DNA of 64,000 nt from contig NC_064767.1 of NCBI RefSeq assembly GCF_011397635.1, positions 535,001 through 599,000 of the forward strand, given 5' to 3'. Below the pieces are notes generated by a model, which saw nothing but the letters and a program-made list of their open reading frames with translations, had not been told where the DNA came from and searched no databases. Positions within the stretch are counted from its first letter, which is position 1, and each line of letters begins with the position of its first letter. Positions 45,213 to 56,678 of the stretch are shown in pieces. This DNA is from Epinephelus fuscoguttatus (Eukaryota; Chordata; Actinopteri; Perciformes; Serranidae). The translations under genes and the position numbers were made by a program.

Positions 45213-47045
45213 ATGGCGTCCACGCATGAAGCACAGAGCCTTAGGCGTCCAAATCCATGCACTGCATCTCCTCCAGCTGCCAGACGCAGCAGACTAACAG
45301 GTAACATGTTTCTGTACCAACACGTGCCGTCTGAGCTGAAGCATGTTCACCATACATCTGAAAATAATCCCAGCAAAACATCAGCTCAGGATTTAAAGCA
45401 TCTGAGGCTGCTGTCAGCCCCAGAGTCGTCTCCTTTGGTCTGAATCAGGGACTCATGTTGTTCCAAAGTTGTATAATTGCCAAGCTGTGTGTTGCGACCT
45501 GGATGTGAAGCAACTGCAGTCACATGACACATTGTTTGGGTTAAACATGAGCATGTTACAGTCCTGGAGGATTATTAATGTGCACCTCCTCCTGTACTGC
45601 CTTAATATGCACATTCAGCACATCCAATGCATCAAAACATTGTTTTCTAGTTGGAGCCGCGTTTGCCTCGTTTTCAAACTGTATGCTTTGACTAAAATGA
45701 ACAATGACAGCAATATAGTCCACGATGAGCAGCGCTAAAATCAACCTGCGTAGTTGTCCCTCCATTGTGACATTAGAAAGTGTCACATTTATCTTGCAAG
45801 TGTACTCTTCTTCAACGTTTGCTTTACTTCCTGGATTTTTCCCACATGGAAATTCTGACCAATCAAGAGCAGCTTTCTCACACAAGGCATTTGATCTGGT
45901 CCTCTTGTAAATGCTGCCGTGAGAACACCAACCAACTCTAGGCAATTATACAACTTTGGAACAACATGAGTCCCTGATTCAGACCAGAGGAGACCACTCT
46001 AGGGCTGACAGCAGCCTTAGCTTCACTCAAACAGCGGACGAACACCAGCGTTGGGACTGACGGGTTAATGTCAGACCGAGGTTCACAGGAGCCACACCTA
46101 AATACACAGCAGACATGTCAGACTACAGTAACCACAGCAGCACAGCCATGAATCGAACCTCTCTTCAGCCAACATGTAACCATGACATCTGTGTCTGTTC
46201 TTCGTCCTGTGTCTCTCTGTCCGACAGATTCCGATGAGCTCAGGCTCGTCCTGATTGGCAAGACAGGAGCAGGGAAAAGTTCAGCAGGAAACACCATCTT
46301 GAGCAGACAAGCTTTTGAGTCCGACCTATCTGCAACGTCTGTGACAACCGATTGTATGAAAGAAAGAGGAGAGGTCGGAGGGAAAAAGGTTGCTGTCGTC
46401 GACACCCCAGGACTGTTTGACACCGAATTAACCAATGAGGAAGTGTTGCCAAGGATCAAGGTGTGCATCGGCATGTCCTCTCCTGGTCCTCATGCCTTCC
46501 TGGTGGTCGTTCAGCTGGGCAGGTTCACAGAAGAGGAGAAAGAAACAGTCCGAATGATTCAAGAGCATTTCGGTGAAGATGCCGCCAAATACACGATGGT
46601 GTTGTTCACTTGTGGGGACAAGCTGAAGAAACAAACCATCGAAGAGTTTGTCTCAAAGAGCAAAGACCTCCAAGACATCATCCAGAAATGTTACGGCCGT
46701 TATCACGTCTTCAACAATGAGGTGGAAAACCCATCTCAAGTCACTGAGCTTCTGGAGAAGATCGACAAGATGGTAAGCGACAACAACGGGTCGCACTACA
46801 CCACAGATATGTACCTGAAGGCAGAGAGAGCCATCGAGGAGAGGAAACAACAACTCCTCAAAGAGTCTGAGGAGAAGAGGAAGAGGGAGGTCGAGGAGCT
46901 GAAGGCCAAATACGAAGGAGAGAAGTTGGAGCTAGAATTAAAAATGATGAAAGAAAAATACGAGGCTGAAGCCAGAGCTCGAGCTGAAAGAGAGAATAAT
47001 GTTCACCATACATACACGCTGAAGGTTGAGTGTGTGATCAGCTGA
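45213..47045 (+). CDS. GIMAP/AIG1-family GTPase with CaaX-like C-terminus
   Basis: Immune-associated nucleotide-binding GTPase; such proteins oligomerise on membranes and influence lymphocyte survival. Exons 45213-45300 and 46228-47045, 301 codons plus TGA; the phase-1 junction joins RLT to DSDELRLVLIGKTG. Motifs: G1 P-loop GKTGAGKSS (about residues 40-48), G3 DTPG (88-91), the AIG1 conserved box around LGRFTEEEKETV (about 126-137), G4 TCGDKL (about 157). After residue 210 comes a long charged, probably coiled-coil tail. The last four residues, CVIS, form a CaaX prenylation-type signal; no transmembrane segment is seen. Intron 1 holds a 618-bp inverted-repeat element. A decayed relative lies at 56318. 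Family very secure; which GIMAP member is not decidable. Start chosen because exon 1 gives the correct phase; it is less certain than exon 2. Confidence 0.88.
45403..46020. mobile_element. 618-bp TIR element in GIMAP intron
   Basis: Imperfect inverted arms of about 80 bases: 45403-45481 (TGAGGCTGCTGTCAGCCCC to TTGTATAATTGCC) and 45941-46020 (GGCAATTATACAACTTTGGA to AGGGCTGACAGCAGCCTTA). The interior is one minus-strand frame of 129 codons with no recognised domain, possibly residual transposase or chance. No clear target duplication was found. A non-autonomous DNA transposon. Confidence 0.75.
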
Positions 47046-49676
47046 GCAGCCGAAGCTCTGATCTGTTTAACGGCAACAGTTTAGAGAAACTTCTCAAATC
47101 ATTTCTGAGCGTAACATAAAATAACCTCCTTTACTGTGTTAATTAGGACAAGTACTGTGATATCTAATATTCATACTTCAAATGCTTCCCAAATATTCCA
47201 CGTTGAAATGTTCCACATCTCTCATATTCCTCTAATTCCATTTCAGCTTTTTAAATATTCAACCCTTTTTGAAGCTCAGTGAAACTGTCCGTCTCAGATT
47301 TTTACATTAATGTGTACAGGACAGAAAGAGTGGGTGACGTCACAGTTAGAGTGGAGAGGAGCTGCATTTGTTTTAATTCTCTTAAACTTGCTGTTTTTCA
47401 CACAATCTTGGCTCTTTATACTGTACATCACGTTTAGTTTAAAAATAGGAAAAAAAATCGATGCTATTTCATACACTGTAGCTGTGGAAGCAAACTGACG
47501 GAGCTCACATCTTTCAGACATTAAATCCAGCAGTTCAGTTTAGCATCAGCTTTACAACAGACCTTAAACCCGATATTTCACATCTTTCATACACCATGAG
47601 TGTTACTGAACTTTTAGAGATCGTCATCTAGTTTAGCGTTAGCTTTTTAAAAATGTTAATATGTTCCATATTATTCAAACATTATTGCTCTTTGTCAACT
47701 TTTAAAACCATGAATCAGTTTAGCAGCAGTTTAACAAACCTTTCAATGGTACACATCTTTATTACATTATGTGTATTTCTTTTACTTTTAAAGCCGACAA
47801 TGAGTTTAGCATCAGCTTTTCAACAAACCTTAATATGTTCTACGTTTTTCATACATTATGCATATTTTATTTTTCAGCTTTTATAACCATCAGTTCAGTT
47901 CAGCAGCAGCTTTTTAACAAACCTTATAATATGTGAGGACACACAGGAGCCCAGAGTGCATTCAAGTACCTAAACCAGCCACCACAAAACACACACTCTC
48001 AAGTCAGAGAGTGTTTTATGATGCCAGCACATGTTGCTCGTGTGGACTCTTACTAATGCAACAGAAGAACACTGAGTGCATCTGTGTTTGAGGAGCCTCA
48101 GGTTATCTCTGAATCCGTTAACGTCTCCACTTCCCCTTTTTCATCCTGTGTGTTCACTTGAACTCTTGACCTGTTCACACTGTGTGAAACCATGTCTGTA
48201 AGCTCCGCCTTTAGTGCTGTAGTCATGTGACGCCTCTGAGTTTAACCAGTCGGCAGTTAATTATTTTGCATGCTGTGCTCATGTGCGCTCTTTGACCATA
48301 TATGAAGATGTTTCACCTGCAGTTCAGTTTTTTGGAAACCACCCCTCAGCTGTGGTGCATGAGACGACAGAGGAAGTGGTTAGTGATGTTACACTGAGAT
48401 AGACACGGCTCCTCTTCTCACACAGAGGTTTTATTCTTTCTACTTTGGTTTGTGATTGCTTGTATTTCGTCTCGTCGCAGACGTTAGTCGCAGAAGTTTA
48501 GCTTTTTCATTTTATCATGTTTGTCCTTTTTAATTATCTGTAACTGTTTATCGTTGTCACTGAATAAAAACAAGTGGTGGTCCGCTGAAAGACTGCAGTT
48601 TCTTCTGAGGTTTGTGCATCTACCAGATGATGATGATGATGATGATGATGTATTGCTCGATTGCTTGTGTTTTGAGAATACTGCTGATTGCATTGTTGTG
48701 GTTTTTGTTATTCAGTATCCAGTGATTAGAGACACAGGTAAAGACATTTAATCCCGCTCACACCAGGTGTGTGACTGCTTCCTAAACAATCCTAAAGTAG
48801 GGGCGTTGGTAGTGTAGTGGTTAGTGCCGGTGCCCCATGTACAGAGGCACCTTCCTCGCTGCAGCAGCCGCAGGTTTGATTCCGGCCTGCGGCCCTTTGT
48901 TGCATGTCACTCCCCACTCTCTTGCTCTCTCCGTGACACACTGTCCTTTCCATTAAAGGAGAAAAAAGCCCTTTGTCACTCCTGCAGGTAGAAAGTATTT
49001 CAGAGATTTCAGAGACTTCTCTTCTTATTCATACTTTCAGCTACAAGCTCCATTCAAGCCTTACAGTGTTCCACATCTTTTATACATTATTCAACTTCTA
49101 CAGTCAGCAGTTTAGTTTATCCACCAAATATTCCATGTTGAAATGTTCCATATCTCTGATTTATTTCTGATTCACCTAAACTTTTTAGATATTCATGCTT
49201 TTTTGAAGCTCAGTAAAAGTGTCCTTCTTGGATTTTTCCATTAGTGGGTACTGGACAGAAAGTTCAGAGCTAGAGTGGATGACATCACAGTTAGAGTGGA
49301 GAGGAGCTTTAAAATTATAATTTTTAATCTAAAACATCGATGCTATTTCATACAGTGTAGCTGTGGAAGCAAACTGATGGAGCTCAAATCTTTCATACAT
49401 TAAATCCAGCAGTTCAGTTTAACATCAGCTTTACAACAAACCTTAAACTCGATATTTCACATCTTTCATACACCATGAGTGTTATTCAACTTTTAGAGCT
49501 AGTACTTGTAAAGTTCTTCTAAACGTGCTCTTATTCACACAATTCTCACTCTTTATTTGGTAAAGAGACACATTTTACAGTACATTTTAGGTCAAACTGT
49601 AGGAAAATCTTTGTTATTTCATTAAATGTAGCTGCAGAAGCAAACTGACAGATTTGACATCTTTCTTACATCATGG
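47046..49676 (+). other. GIMAP 3' flank with duplicated segment
   Basis: Holds two related copies of one segment, about 47160-47620 and 49115-49500, sharing AATATTCCA(C/T)GTTGAAATGT, CACAGTTAGAGTGGAGAGGA, CATACACCATGAGTGTTA and others, with a SINE at 48797 in between. A (GAT)n run is at 48627-48650. No coding exon is supported; several short frames are open by chance. Confidence 0.5.
48797..48975 (+). mobile_element. tRNA-derived SINE
   Basis: Starts GGGGCGTTGGTAGTGTAGTG (A-box part) with B box GCAGGTTTGATTCCGG, then CATGTCACTCCCCACTCTCT and tail CATTAAAGGAGAAAAAAGCC. Same family as the copies at 23167 and 18609; this copy has the best B box. Confidence 0.7.
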
Positions 49677-50022
49677 GCCGAATCTACTAAAGGTGTGTGT
49701 GCATAAAAACGGGTGCAAACTCATTGCACACACAAAAAAATGTACAAACTGATTTACTAACAGCGCGCACTAAGGGTTGCGTCTTTCAAAGGTGCAAAAT
49801 AGCGCGTCTGCATTCAGTTAGTACGTTTGCTGCAATGAATATGCAATATGGGACGTTTACACGCAATTGTGTGAGTGCTGGGAGGAGAACATGTAAATAT
49901 ATTAATTTAGCACACGCAAAGTGATTTATCAAACCTGAAAGCAGCTTTGCTCATAGAAACTGAGTCTATATTTAACATGTGTCAAAGGGAGGTGCAAACG
50001 GTTTGCATGCGTAATTGCACAC

Positions 50023-50643
50023 ACATGGCTGCTGTTATTGTTGCACGAAGGAGACATCGAAATAATGAAAGAAGACGCAGAGAACACAGTTTTCACCCCC
50101 GTGTGAACATTTTTGGAATGAATGAGAAAACAATCATTAAAACATATCGCCTATCCAGCATTACCATCTTGGAACTGACCCGGGTCAGTACTATTCTTTT
50201 ATTCTGAGAAACAGTTTTCTGTTTTCCAAGTTGCGAGATGGCGAGTTTTTAGATGGCTGGCTTGTAGGTGAGTCACTTTGTAAAATCCTTTGTAAAATAA
50301 TTACATTAAAAGTAAGAGTGTGTTTCATATTGATTGATATGTTTTTAAGGTGATAGTGCATACCTCCTACACCCCTTCCTACCTGACACCTGTTCTCAAC
50401 CCGACCACTGCCGGAGAGATAAGGTACAACGAGGCCCATATCCGCACACGGAATATTGTGGAGCGCACCTCTGGAATCCTGCAGAGCGGATTCTGTTGTT
50501 TGGACCGCACTGGAGGAGCACTGCTGTACAGGCCAGAAAAAGTGGCCCAGATTGTAGTGACCTGCTGCATGCCACATAACATCGCCAAGCAACACGGGCT
50601 GGAGCATAACGCCATGCCGGAGGAGAACACCGACATTTATTGA
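50023..50643 (+). pseudogene. HARBI1-like transposase fragments
   Basis: The 5' part (50023-50207) has an arginine-rich MAAVIVARRRHRNNERRRRE start, then EKTIIKTYRLSSITILELTR, like the HARBI1 N-terminus. The 3' part (about 50378-50643) reads TTAGEIRYNEAHIRTRNIVE, RTSGILQSGFCCLDRTGGAL and ACCMPHNIA-like blocks typical of the HARBI1 C-terminus. The central DDE-nuclease region with the catalytic acids is gone. A relic. Confidence 0.7.
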
Positions 50644-50986
50644 AAAAAAGATGATTGAAATCACTTTCTAGATTCCAAACATTGTTATCAAACGAAACAC
50701 TCAGTCTCATTAACGTCTAATTATGTTAAGCCATGCAACATCATATTAAAGACACATTGTTTCAGTCACAAAATATATCAGGCTATAGCGCTAACATTTA
50801 TTGTGGCAGAAAACTAAACTGAACAGTTCTTTATCGTATAGCCTATTTTACACAAAATGAATATTCACAGCCAATATAAGAAAACTCAAACGTGACAGTT
50901 GAGTGTATTATTTGTGTTTCCTTTTACACAGGTGGAACTCACCCGCCATGCGCACCTCTCCCCCCTCTCCGGTCTCTGGCTGTTGG

Positions 50987-51169
50987 TCACAGGTTTCTTT
51001 GCTGTAGCTCATTTAAGTATTTATTGGCCTCATCTACCAACACCTCTAATTCCATAGGGTCGAATTTCACTTTGTGCTTTCTCTCCAAACTCGCTGTGCT
51101 GCAAACCATAAAACCCGCAAAACCTTCATTAAAATAGGGTGTCTCCAACACGTTTGCACTTCTTGTCAT
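50987..51169 (-). pseudogene. Myb/SANT-like Harbinger protein fragment
   Basis: A 60-codon minus-strand frame with KVKFDPMELEVLVDEANKYL, resembling the start of the Myb/SANT (NAIF1/MSANT-like) domain of the second Harbinger-encoded protein, which helps transposase reach the nucleus and the element ends. The rest is absent. The call is by resemblance and by location inside a Harbinger element. Confidence 0.5.
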
Positions 51170-51649
51170 TTACGCAATCACTCTTAGTAAATCACCCGCA
51201 AACCGCTGTTCAGCCCCACACGCAAAAGTCTAGATTGTGCAGGCAAATTAGTACACGCAAACTGGGATCTTAGTAGATCCGGCCTTACGGGGATTTTTTC
51301 AACTTCTGTTTTTTCCTGTGAAAACAGAAGTGTATTTTGAAAACAGACAATGCATGTAACAGGCTGAAGTTGACACGGCGTCCCAGAACGTCAACAACCA
51401 ACACACCCAGGGTACCTTGGACGTCGTATGTGGACGTGGAAAGTCCATGACCAAACGTGGACATGTGACAAGGTCACAGTGAGGATGATGATGGGTTATT
51501 AAGATAAGGTAAGATAAGATAAATGCATCTTGGGCAGTATAGTGCAAACAGCTGCAATATTCACATACATAGAATCAACACAGACAAGTTGCCAACATAG
51601 TGCAATGAGTGTGTTATTGATATGCTAAACACAAACTGGTCCTGACCTG

Positions 51650-53018
51650 GGTCCTGTATCACGAAGCGGGATTAATGTCTTAGCGAGGTAACTTCAGGGT
51701 TAACCCTGGGTTTTCGGTCTCACGAAGCCGGTTCAGTTCTTATCGGGGTAGATCACCATGGTAACTTACTCTGAACGGCTATCCTGCTCCGGAGCAGGGT
51801 AAGTTCAGGGTTGAATCTGATCCTATAAAAAGCACCACCCACTGGCCAATCAGCTGTTGATGGCTGACAGAAATGCAGCCCAGTCATGACGGGAAGTTTA
51901 ATTCATTTGATTGATTTTGATTTGAAAGTTTATTTTGAACATTAAAAAGAAAAGAAAGCAACAACAACAGACAATGAAAAGATTGTTCAAAAAGGAGTGG
52001 AAAGAAGTGGAACTTTCATCCCAGCCCTTCATAAGAAAGAAACTGATCATTAGCGGACACTTAATAGCACCATTAATTAGTGCCAACATTTTGTTTTGTT
52101 GGAGGAAATGATCCCTGTTAAAGATAATGGGCCTAACTGACAGCTTTGCTGCTGGAAATGTGGAAAGTAGCCTATCATGTCTACACTTCATGGTGTTTGA
52201 GGATTTTCCTTTTGTTTCTTAAAGAGGGACACTAGGTATATTTCTGCACAGCTGTTAATTTCTAACACAGCTCAATATCAGGATGATTTTATTCAGACTA
52301 TCAGTTTGGTGTTGATATGATTTAACTGTGGCGTCAGCTTTAAGCTTTATTGTAGCATATATAACGTTATGACAAAGAAGACCAGTTTATCAGACGCAGT
52401 GATGTTAGACGATAATTGTAATACACGCAATTCATCTGCGCAGCATTGATTTCATGGGATTCAAGGGTGTGATCAGTGTCAGATGTACAGGTACAGGTAC
52501 TGTAGCTACTTGAACCAGTGATGAGTCATTTAACCTACACATCATTTTATTTGCTGCCTTGTGTTGTCTTGATTTTTCCTCTCTCTCCTCTATTTCTTCT
52601 TTCCTCACCCGTTTCTTTTTCTTCTCTATTATGTGATTTCATTGATGTTTTGACAGAATTTCTTTGATAAGCTTTTAGTGGCTTCTATGCCACGGTGTTG
52701 GCCTTTTCTCTAATGTTGCTTTTCTCCTCCTCATATTTTAGTAGAATTAATCTCTGATCCTCACATGAGAAATACTTTTTCCCCTCACATACGGCGCTCT
52801 GTGAGGACGCTCAGTGATGCTGCGCTTCTCTCATGATTGTGATTGGTCCGCTGCGTGCGCGTTCACGGCTCTTGATAAAGCAACTCTGGGTTGAGTTACC
52901 GAGTTGATATCCAGCGTCGTGATACCAATTATCCTGATTGCCATTGTTAGGGTTAGTCAACCCAGGATAGGTCTGGGTAACCCAGGAAAGCTTGATCTCG
53001 CTTCATGATACAGGCCCC
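51650..53018. mobile_element. 1.37-kb TIR element
   Basis: Left end GGTCCTGTATCACGAAGCGG; the reverse complement of the right end gives GGGCCTGTATCATGAAGCGA. Sub-terminal repeats of GGGTTAACCCTGGGTT/AACCCAGGATAG type recur. There is no transposase; interior frames are short. Non-autonomous DNA transposon, superfamily undecided. Confidence 0.65.
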
Positions 53019-53240
53019 TGGACCGCAGCATCAGTTACCACAGCAATGTAACCAGGTGAAAAGGGAGCCGCCTTTGTGAAGCTGAAAATGTGAATTTGAA
53101 GTTGAATGCCATTATTGTCATGGCATTTGAAATACAATGAAATTGAACGGCTACTCCATTAAGGTGCATACATTAAACACATATCTCACCCTCACCATTC
53201 ATACAGCACACATGTACATATATATATATCTCACTATATA

Positions 53241-53322
53241 ATGAGGAAAACTCTGTGTGTATGTGTGTATGTGTGTGTGTGTGTGTGTGTGTCTGTGTGT
53301 GTGTGTGTGTCTGTGTGTGTGT
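53241..53322. repeat. (TG)n microsatellite
   Basis: TG-rich tract with TATG and TCTG interruptions just left of a dispersed repeat. Confidence 0.85.
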
Positions 53323-53329
53323 TCCATGT

Positions 53330-54130
53330 TTTTCTCCTCACTGATTTGGTCAATCCATGTGAAATTTGGCACAGTGGTAGAGGGTCATGGGAGGATGCCA
53401 ATGAAGCAATATTACATCAATTGGCCAAAGGGGGGCGCTATAGCAACCCATTGAAATGTCAAACTTTGAATGGGCATATCTCATGCCCCGTATGTCGTAG
53501 AGACATGAAACTTTGCACAGAGATGCCTCTCCTCATGAGGAACACATTTGCCTCAAGAACCCATAACTTCCGCTTATATAGATTTTCCACCATTTTGAAT
53601 TTTTTGAAAAACACTTCAAATGGATCTCTTCCTAGGAAGTTTGAGCGATCTGCATGAAACTGGGTGAACATAATCTAGGGACCAATATCTAAAGTTCCCT
53701 CTTGGCAAAAGTTGGAAAACTTCCTAAAACTGAGCTTCTATAAGGCAATGAATATTGCGGAGGGCGTGGCTCATCACATAAAGGTGTATAACATCTCAAG
53801 GGTTTCACCCATCACCACGCAACTTTGTAGGCATATGACCACACATAATCTGAGGGGACCCATCCATTATTGACCCAATCAAACATAATGAGGGCACTAG
53901 AGAGCTCATTTCTTATCTAGGCCTAACCGCCATATGGATTTTTACTAAACTTGGTAGATATGTAGAACAGGACGCCTCAAGGTGACTGGAGAAATTTAAC
54001 TCTAATTGGCAACTGGGTGGCGCTATAACAACAGAAAAATGCTTCAAAATGGCTAAAATGCGACCGATCGCTGTGGCTCCCCCTGTGGACCAATGTTGGT
54101 GTTGTTTCTAATGTTTGGTATGACTAAGTC
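53330..54130 (+). repeat. Unclassified dispersed repeat
   Basis: Contains GTGAAATTTGGCACAGTGGT, GGGGGGCGCTATAGCAACCC, AGAGACATGAAACTTTGCAC, GGCGTGGCTCATCACATAAA and GGGTGGCGCTATAACAACAG. From memory such GGCGCTATA/GAAACTTGG phrases are high-copy in many fish genomes, but I cannot assign a class. No coding potential beyond chance frames. Confidence 0.5.
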
Positions 54131-54564
54131 ATGGTATGGTATGCTGCTGCAACAAGGGCTAGCTGCACCTTTCCCATGTGAACTACCAGTGCGCCCCACT
54201 TTTAAGTCAATACAACATATAAACACTTTAACTATCTGCCTTTCAACGTGCTACCTCAACTACTAATGTACAGTTTTAGCCCACTAACTATCCCACTATT
54301 GGCAATGGTGCTACTGTACTTTCAATAAAGCAATTGTACTATCAACAAACACTCTGTCTGAATACATTGCTCTTCTTAATGGGTTCAGCTGACCATTTAA
54401 TCTGCAGTTTCCTATGACCTGTGTCCCAAACACACACCATGTGAAACTGTACGTGGGCAACTGTGCACTCAATGGGTATGGACTAGTATTATATATATAT
54501 GTATATATTCCTTCAGATTCTCCGTCAGTTTCTCAGTCAGCTTGTTGGCCAGCTCAGTCCCTGC

Positions 54565-54566
<2 letters not shown>

Positions 54567-54606
<40 letters not shown>
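54567..54606. repeat. (TA)n microsatellite
   Basis: About 20 TA units, preceded by a shorter TATATA run at 54490-54510. Confidence 0.95.
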
Positions 54607-54611
<5 letters not shown>

Positions 54612-55397
54612 GGGAGATGCACATCTGGACTTTATTCTGCTGCCCAGACCAGAGTCAGAGGATGGAGGGATGTTCATACTTAATGAATGAATGAATAAAT
54701 AATTGTTATTTCGGTTACATAAATCTGGAGAAACAAATATTATTCCACACAAATTTTCTCACAGTCAATAACTAAAAAAGGCAACTCATCCTCACTGTGA
54801 CCTCGAGAAAAGTCATGTGCGCTTTCGTAGAAAACAGCCTGACTCTCCTCTGATTTAATTTTCTGTCTTTTTAGAATGTACCTTTCGCTCTGACTCCCTA
54901 AACTGAGTTAAAGCGTGTCAACGTGTTTTATGTCACGTTCACCTGAAAATTATCAGAACAAAATATCAACTAATGATTGAAAGGATCTCAGATCATCTAG
55001 AGATTCATGAAACGCTACAAATCACTGCTCGTCTCACCTGACTGTTTCACCGCCAGGACGGAAATCGTTTTAACACAAAACCAGTGTTTTAAAAATTTAG
55101 ATGGCACCATGATGACGTTGTCTCAGTCAGACCAGTAACACATGAACAAAATCTGAACATTGCTGTTGCTTGAACTTCTGCCCTTCAATTTTTAAATACT
55201 CAAAACATGCATTCACATTTAGGGCTCAACTTCCAGCACAGAAAGACTCTCCATCACTTTCAAAACACAACTACAACTTCTCTGAGGCTGAGTTCAGCCG
55301 CCTAACAGGGGAAACTCATTTTGGCTGCTTGTATCAGCGTCTGAGTCTTTTGGTAACTGCCGGAGGTTACAACCACAGCTAAGGGCTGCAACATAGA
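54607..55397. other. Non-coding spacer
   Basis: No gene, RNA or recognisable mobile element seen; a 70-codon plus-strand frame at 55170 has no known features. Confidence 0.4.
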
Positions 55398-55714
55398 TTA
55401 ACTGGTAACTAAAAAGCTCAGCTCAGCTTCTTCTTCACCATGACTGTCCAGTACAACGGCTGCATCACTGCTGACAGCCCACCGATCTGCCTGTCGACCT
55501 CTATTTGACTGTTCCTTATGAACAAGACCCTGAGATACTTGAACTCCTTCACTTGAGGCAGTAACTCTGTCCCAACCCAGAGGGAACAATCCACCGTTCT
55601 CCAGCAGAGAACCATGACCTCAAACTGGGAGGGTCTGACTCTTGTTTTTAAATATGGGAAGCACCACCCTGGTCTGCCACTCAACAGGCACTGTACCCGA
55701 CCTCCGAGTGACAC
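55398..55714 (-). pseudogene. LINE reverse-transcriptase C-terminal remnant
   Basis: Minus-strand reading gives SQFEVMVLCWRTVDCSLWVG, LLPQVKEFKYLRVLFIRNSQ, IGGLSAVMQPLYWTVMVKKK, matching the C-terminal part of fish non-LTR reverse transcriptases (EAMVL..V.C.L.VG..LLPQ..EFKYLGVLF). The catalytic fingers/palm region is absent. The sequence to the right (to about 56290) is probably further degenerate LINE, so the 237-codon plus-strand frame there (55614-56327) is antisense. Confidence 0.65.
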
Positions 55715-56317
55715 TGGAAAGGTGTGTCAGCAAAGACAGCCCAACACAGTCCAAATCCACACCTGGTGCTTTGACGCTAAGGAGCCTCAGCGACATCTGC
55801 CGGGGATGTTAGTGAGGCTTCCCTTTAGTCTTCAGACTCTTCTTCCTCCACAGAGGACATCACGGCTGGACTTAGGGGTTCCTCAAAGTGCTCTTTCCCC
55901 CGCTCAACAATATTCCCCGTTCAGGTTAGCATTCCTCCTCAGCCTGAGACAAGTCCTGCTTTCTCCTCCTGAGGCATCTAATAGTTTGCCAGAACTTCCT
56001 TCAGGTCGACAAAAAGTCCTTCTCCATAGCTTCTCCTTCTCGCCATTCTATACCCATCTGTTGCTTCAGCAGACCCCTGGAACAACCAGCTCACAATGCA
56101 GCCGGCCCCAGTGCTCATCCCTGGTGTGCCGACAGGGTGGCTGCTCTATTAGGTTCTGTCAGCCTGTGGCCTCCACCGTGATACAGTGCGATTCTTGGAG
56201 TTTCTGGATTTCTTCTTATTATATGTGTGTTTTTTCTACCTGTCAGTGTGGACATTCTGAACAACTACTAAACACAATATGTCGTACAGTAAAGTCCTGT
56301 GTCTCTCTGTCCAACAG

Positions 56318-56600
56318 GTTCTGGTGAGCTGAGGCTCGTCCTAATTGGGAAGACAGGGGCACGGAAGAGTTCAGCAGGAAACACCATCTTAAGCAGAGGA
56401 GCTTTTGAGTCTGATCTATCTGCAACGTCTGTGACATCGAAATGCAACAAAGCAAGAGGAGAGGTCGGAGGGAAAAAGGTTGTTGTCATCGACACTCCAG
56501 GGCTGTTTGACACCAGTTTAGCCAATGACCATGTGTGGAAGAGATCAAGATGTGCATCAATCTGTCATCTCCAGGTGATAGTTCAGCTCCAGCTTTATAA
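56318..56600 (+). pseudogene. Decayed GIMAP copy
   Basis: Homologous to exon 2 of the gene at 45213, including the upstream acceptor (GTGTCTCTCTGTCCAACAG). It keeps ELRLVLIGKTG, SSAGNTILSRGAFESDLSAT and DTPGLFDTSLAN. The P-loop reads GKTGARKSS (glycine to arginine). There is a one-base deletion near 56536, then a roughly 18-20-base deletion, after which homology fades by about 56600. A Tc1-like element inserted at 56679, just downstream. No first exon was found. Not functional. Confidence 0.8.
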
Positions 56601-56678
56601 AGATGCACCAACTGATCTGCTGGTGACCAGACTCGGCCGGTCAGTCTCACATATGACTTCCTGTGCCGATCACATTTA

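Larger units (their letters stand above)
49677..51285. mobile_element. PIF/Harbinger transposon, internally deleted
   Basis: Ends match as TIRs: GGCCGAATCTACTAAAGG on the left, and the reverse complement of the right end gives GGCCGGATCTACTAAGAT, the form usual for Harbinger elements. It contains fragments of both Harbinger proteins: a HARBI1-like transposase on plus and a Myb/SANT-like protein on minus. About half of the transposase is missing, so it is not autonomous. Confidence 0.75.

Noticed and set aside
55614-56327. 237-codon plus-strand frame
   Set aside because: Antisense to a LINE reverse-transcriptase remnant and running into the GIMAP relic; composition is not protein-like.
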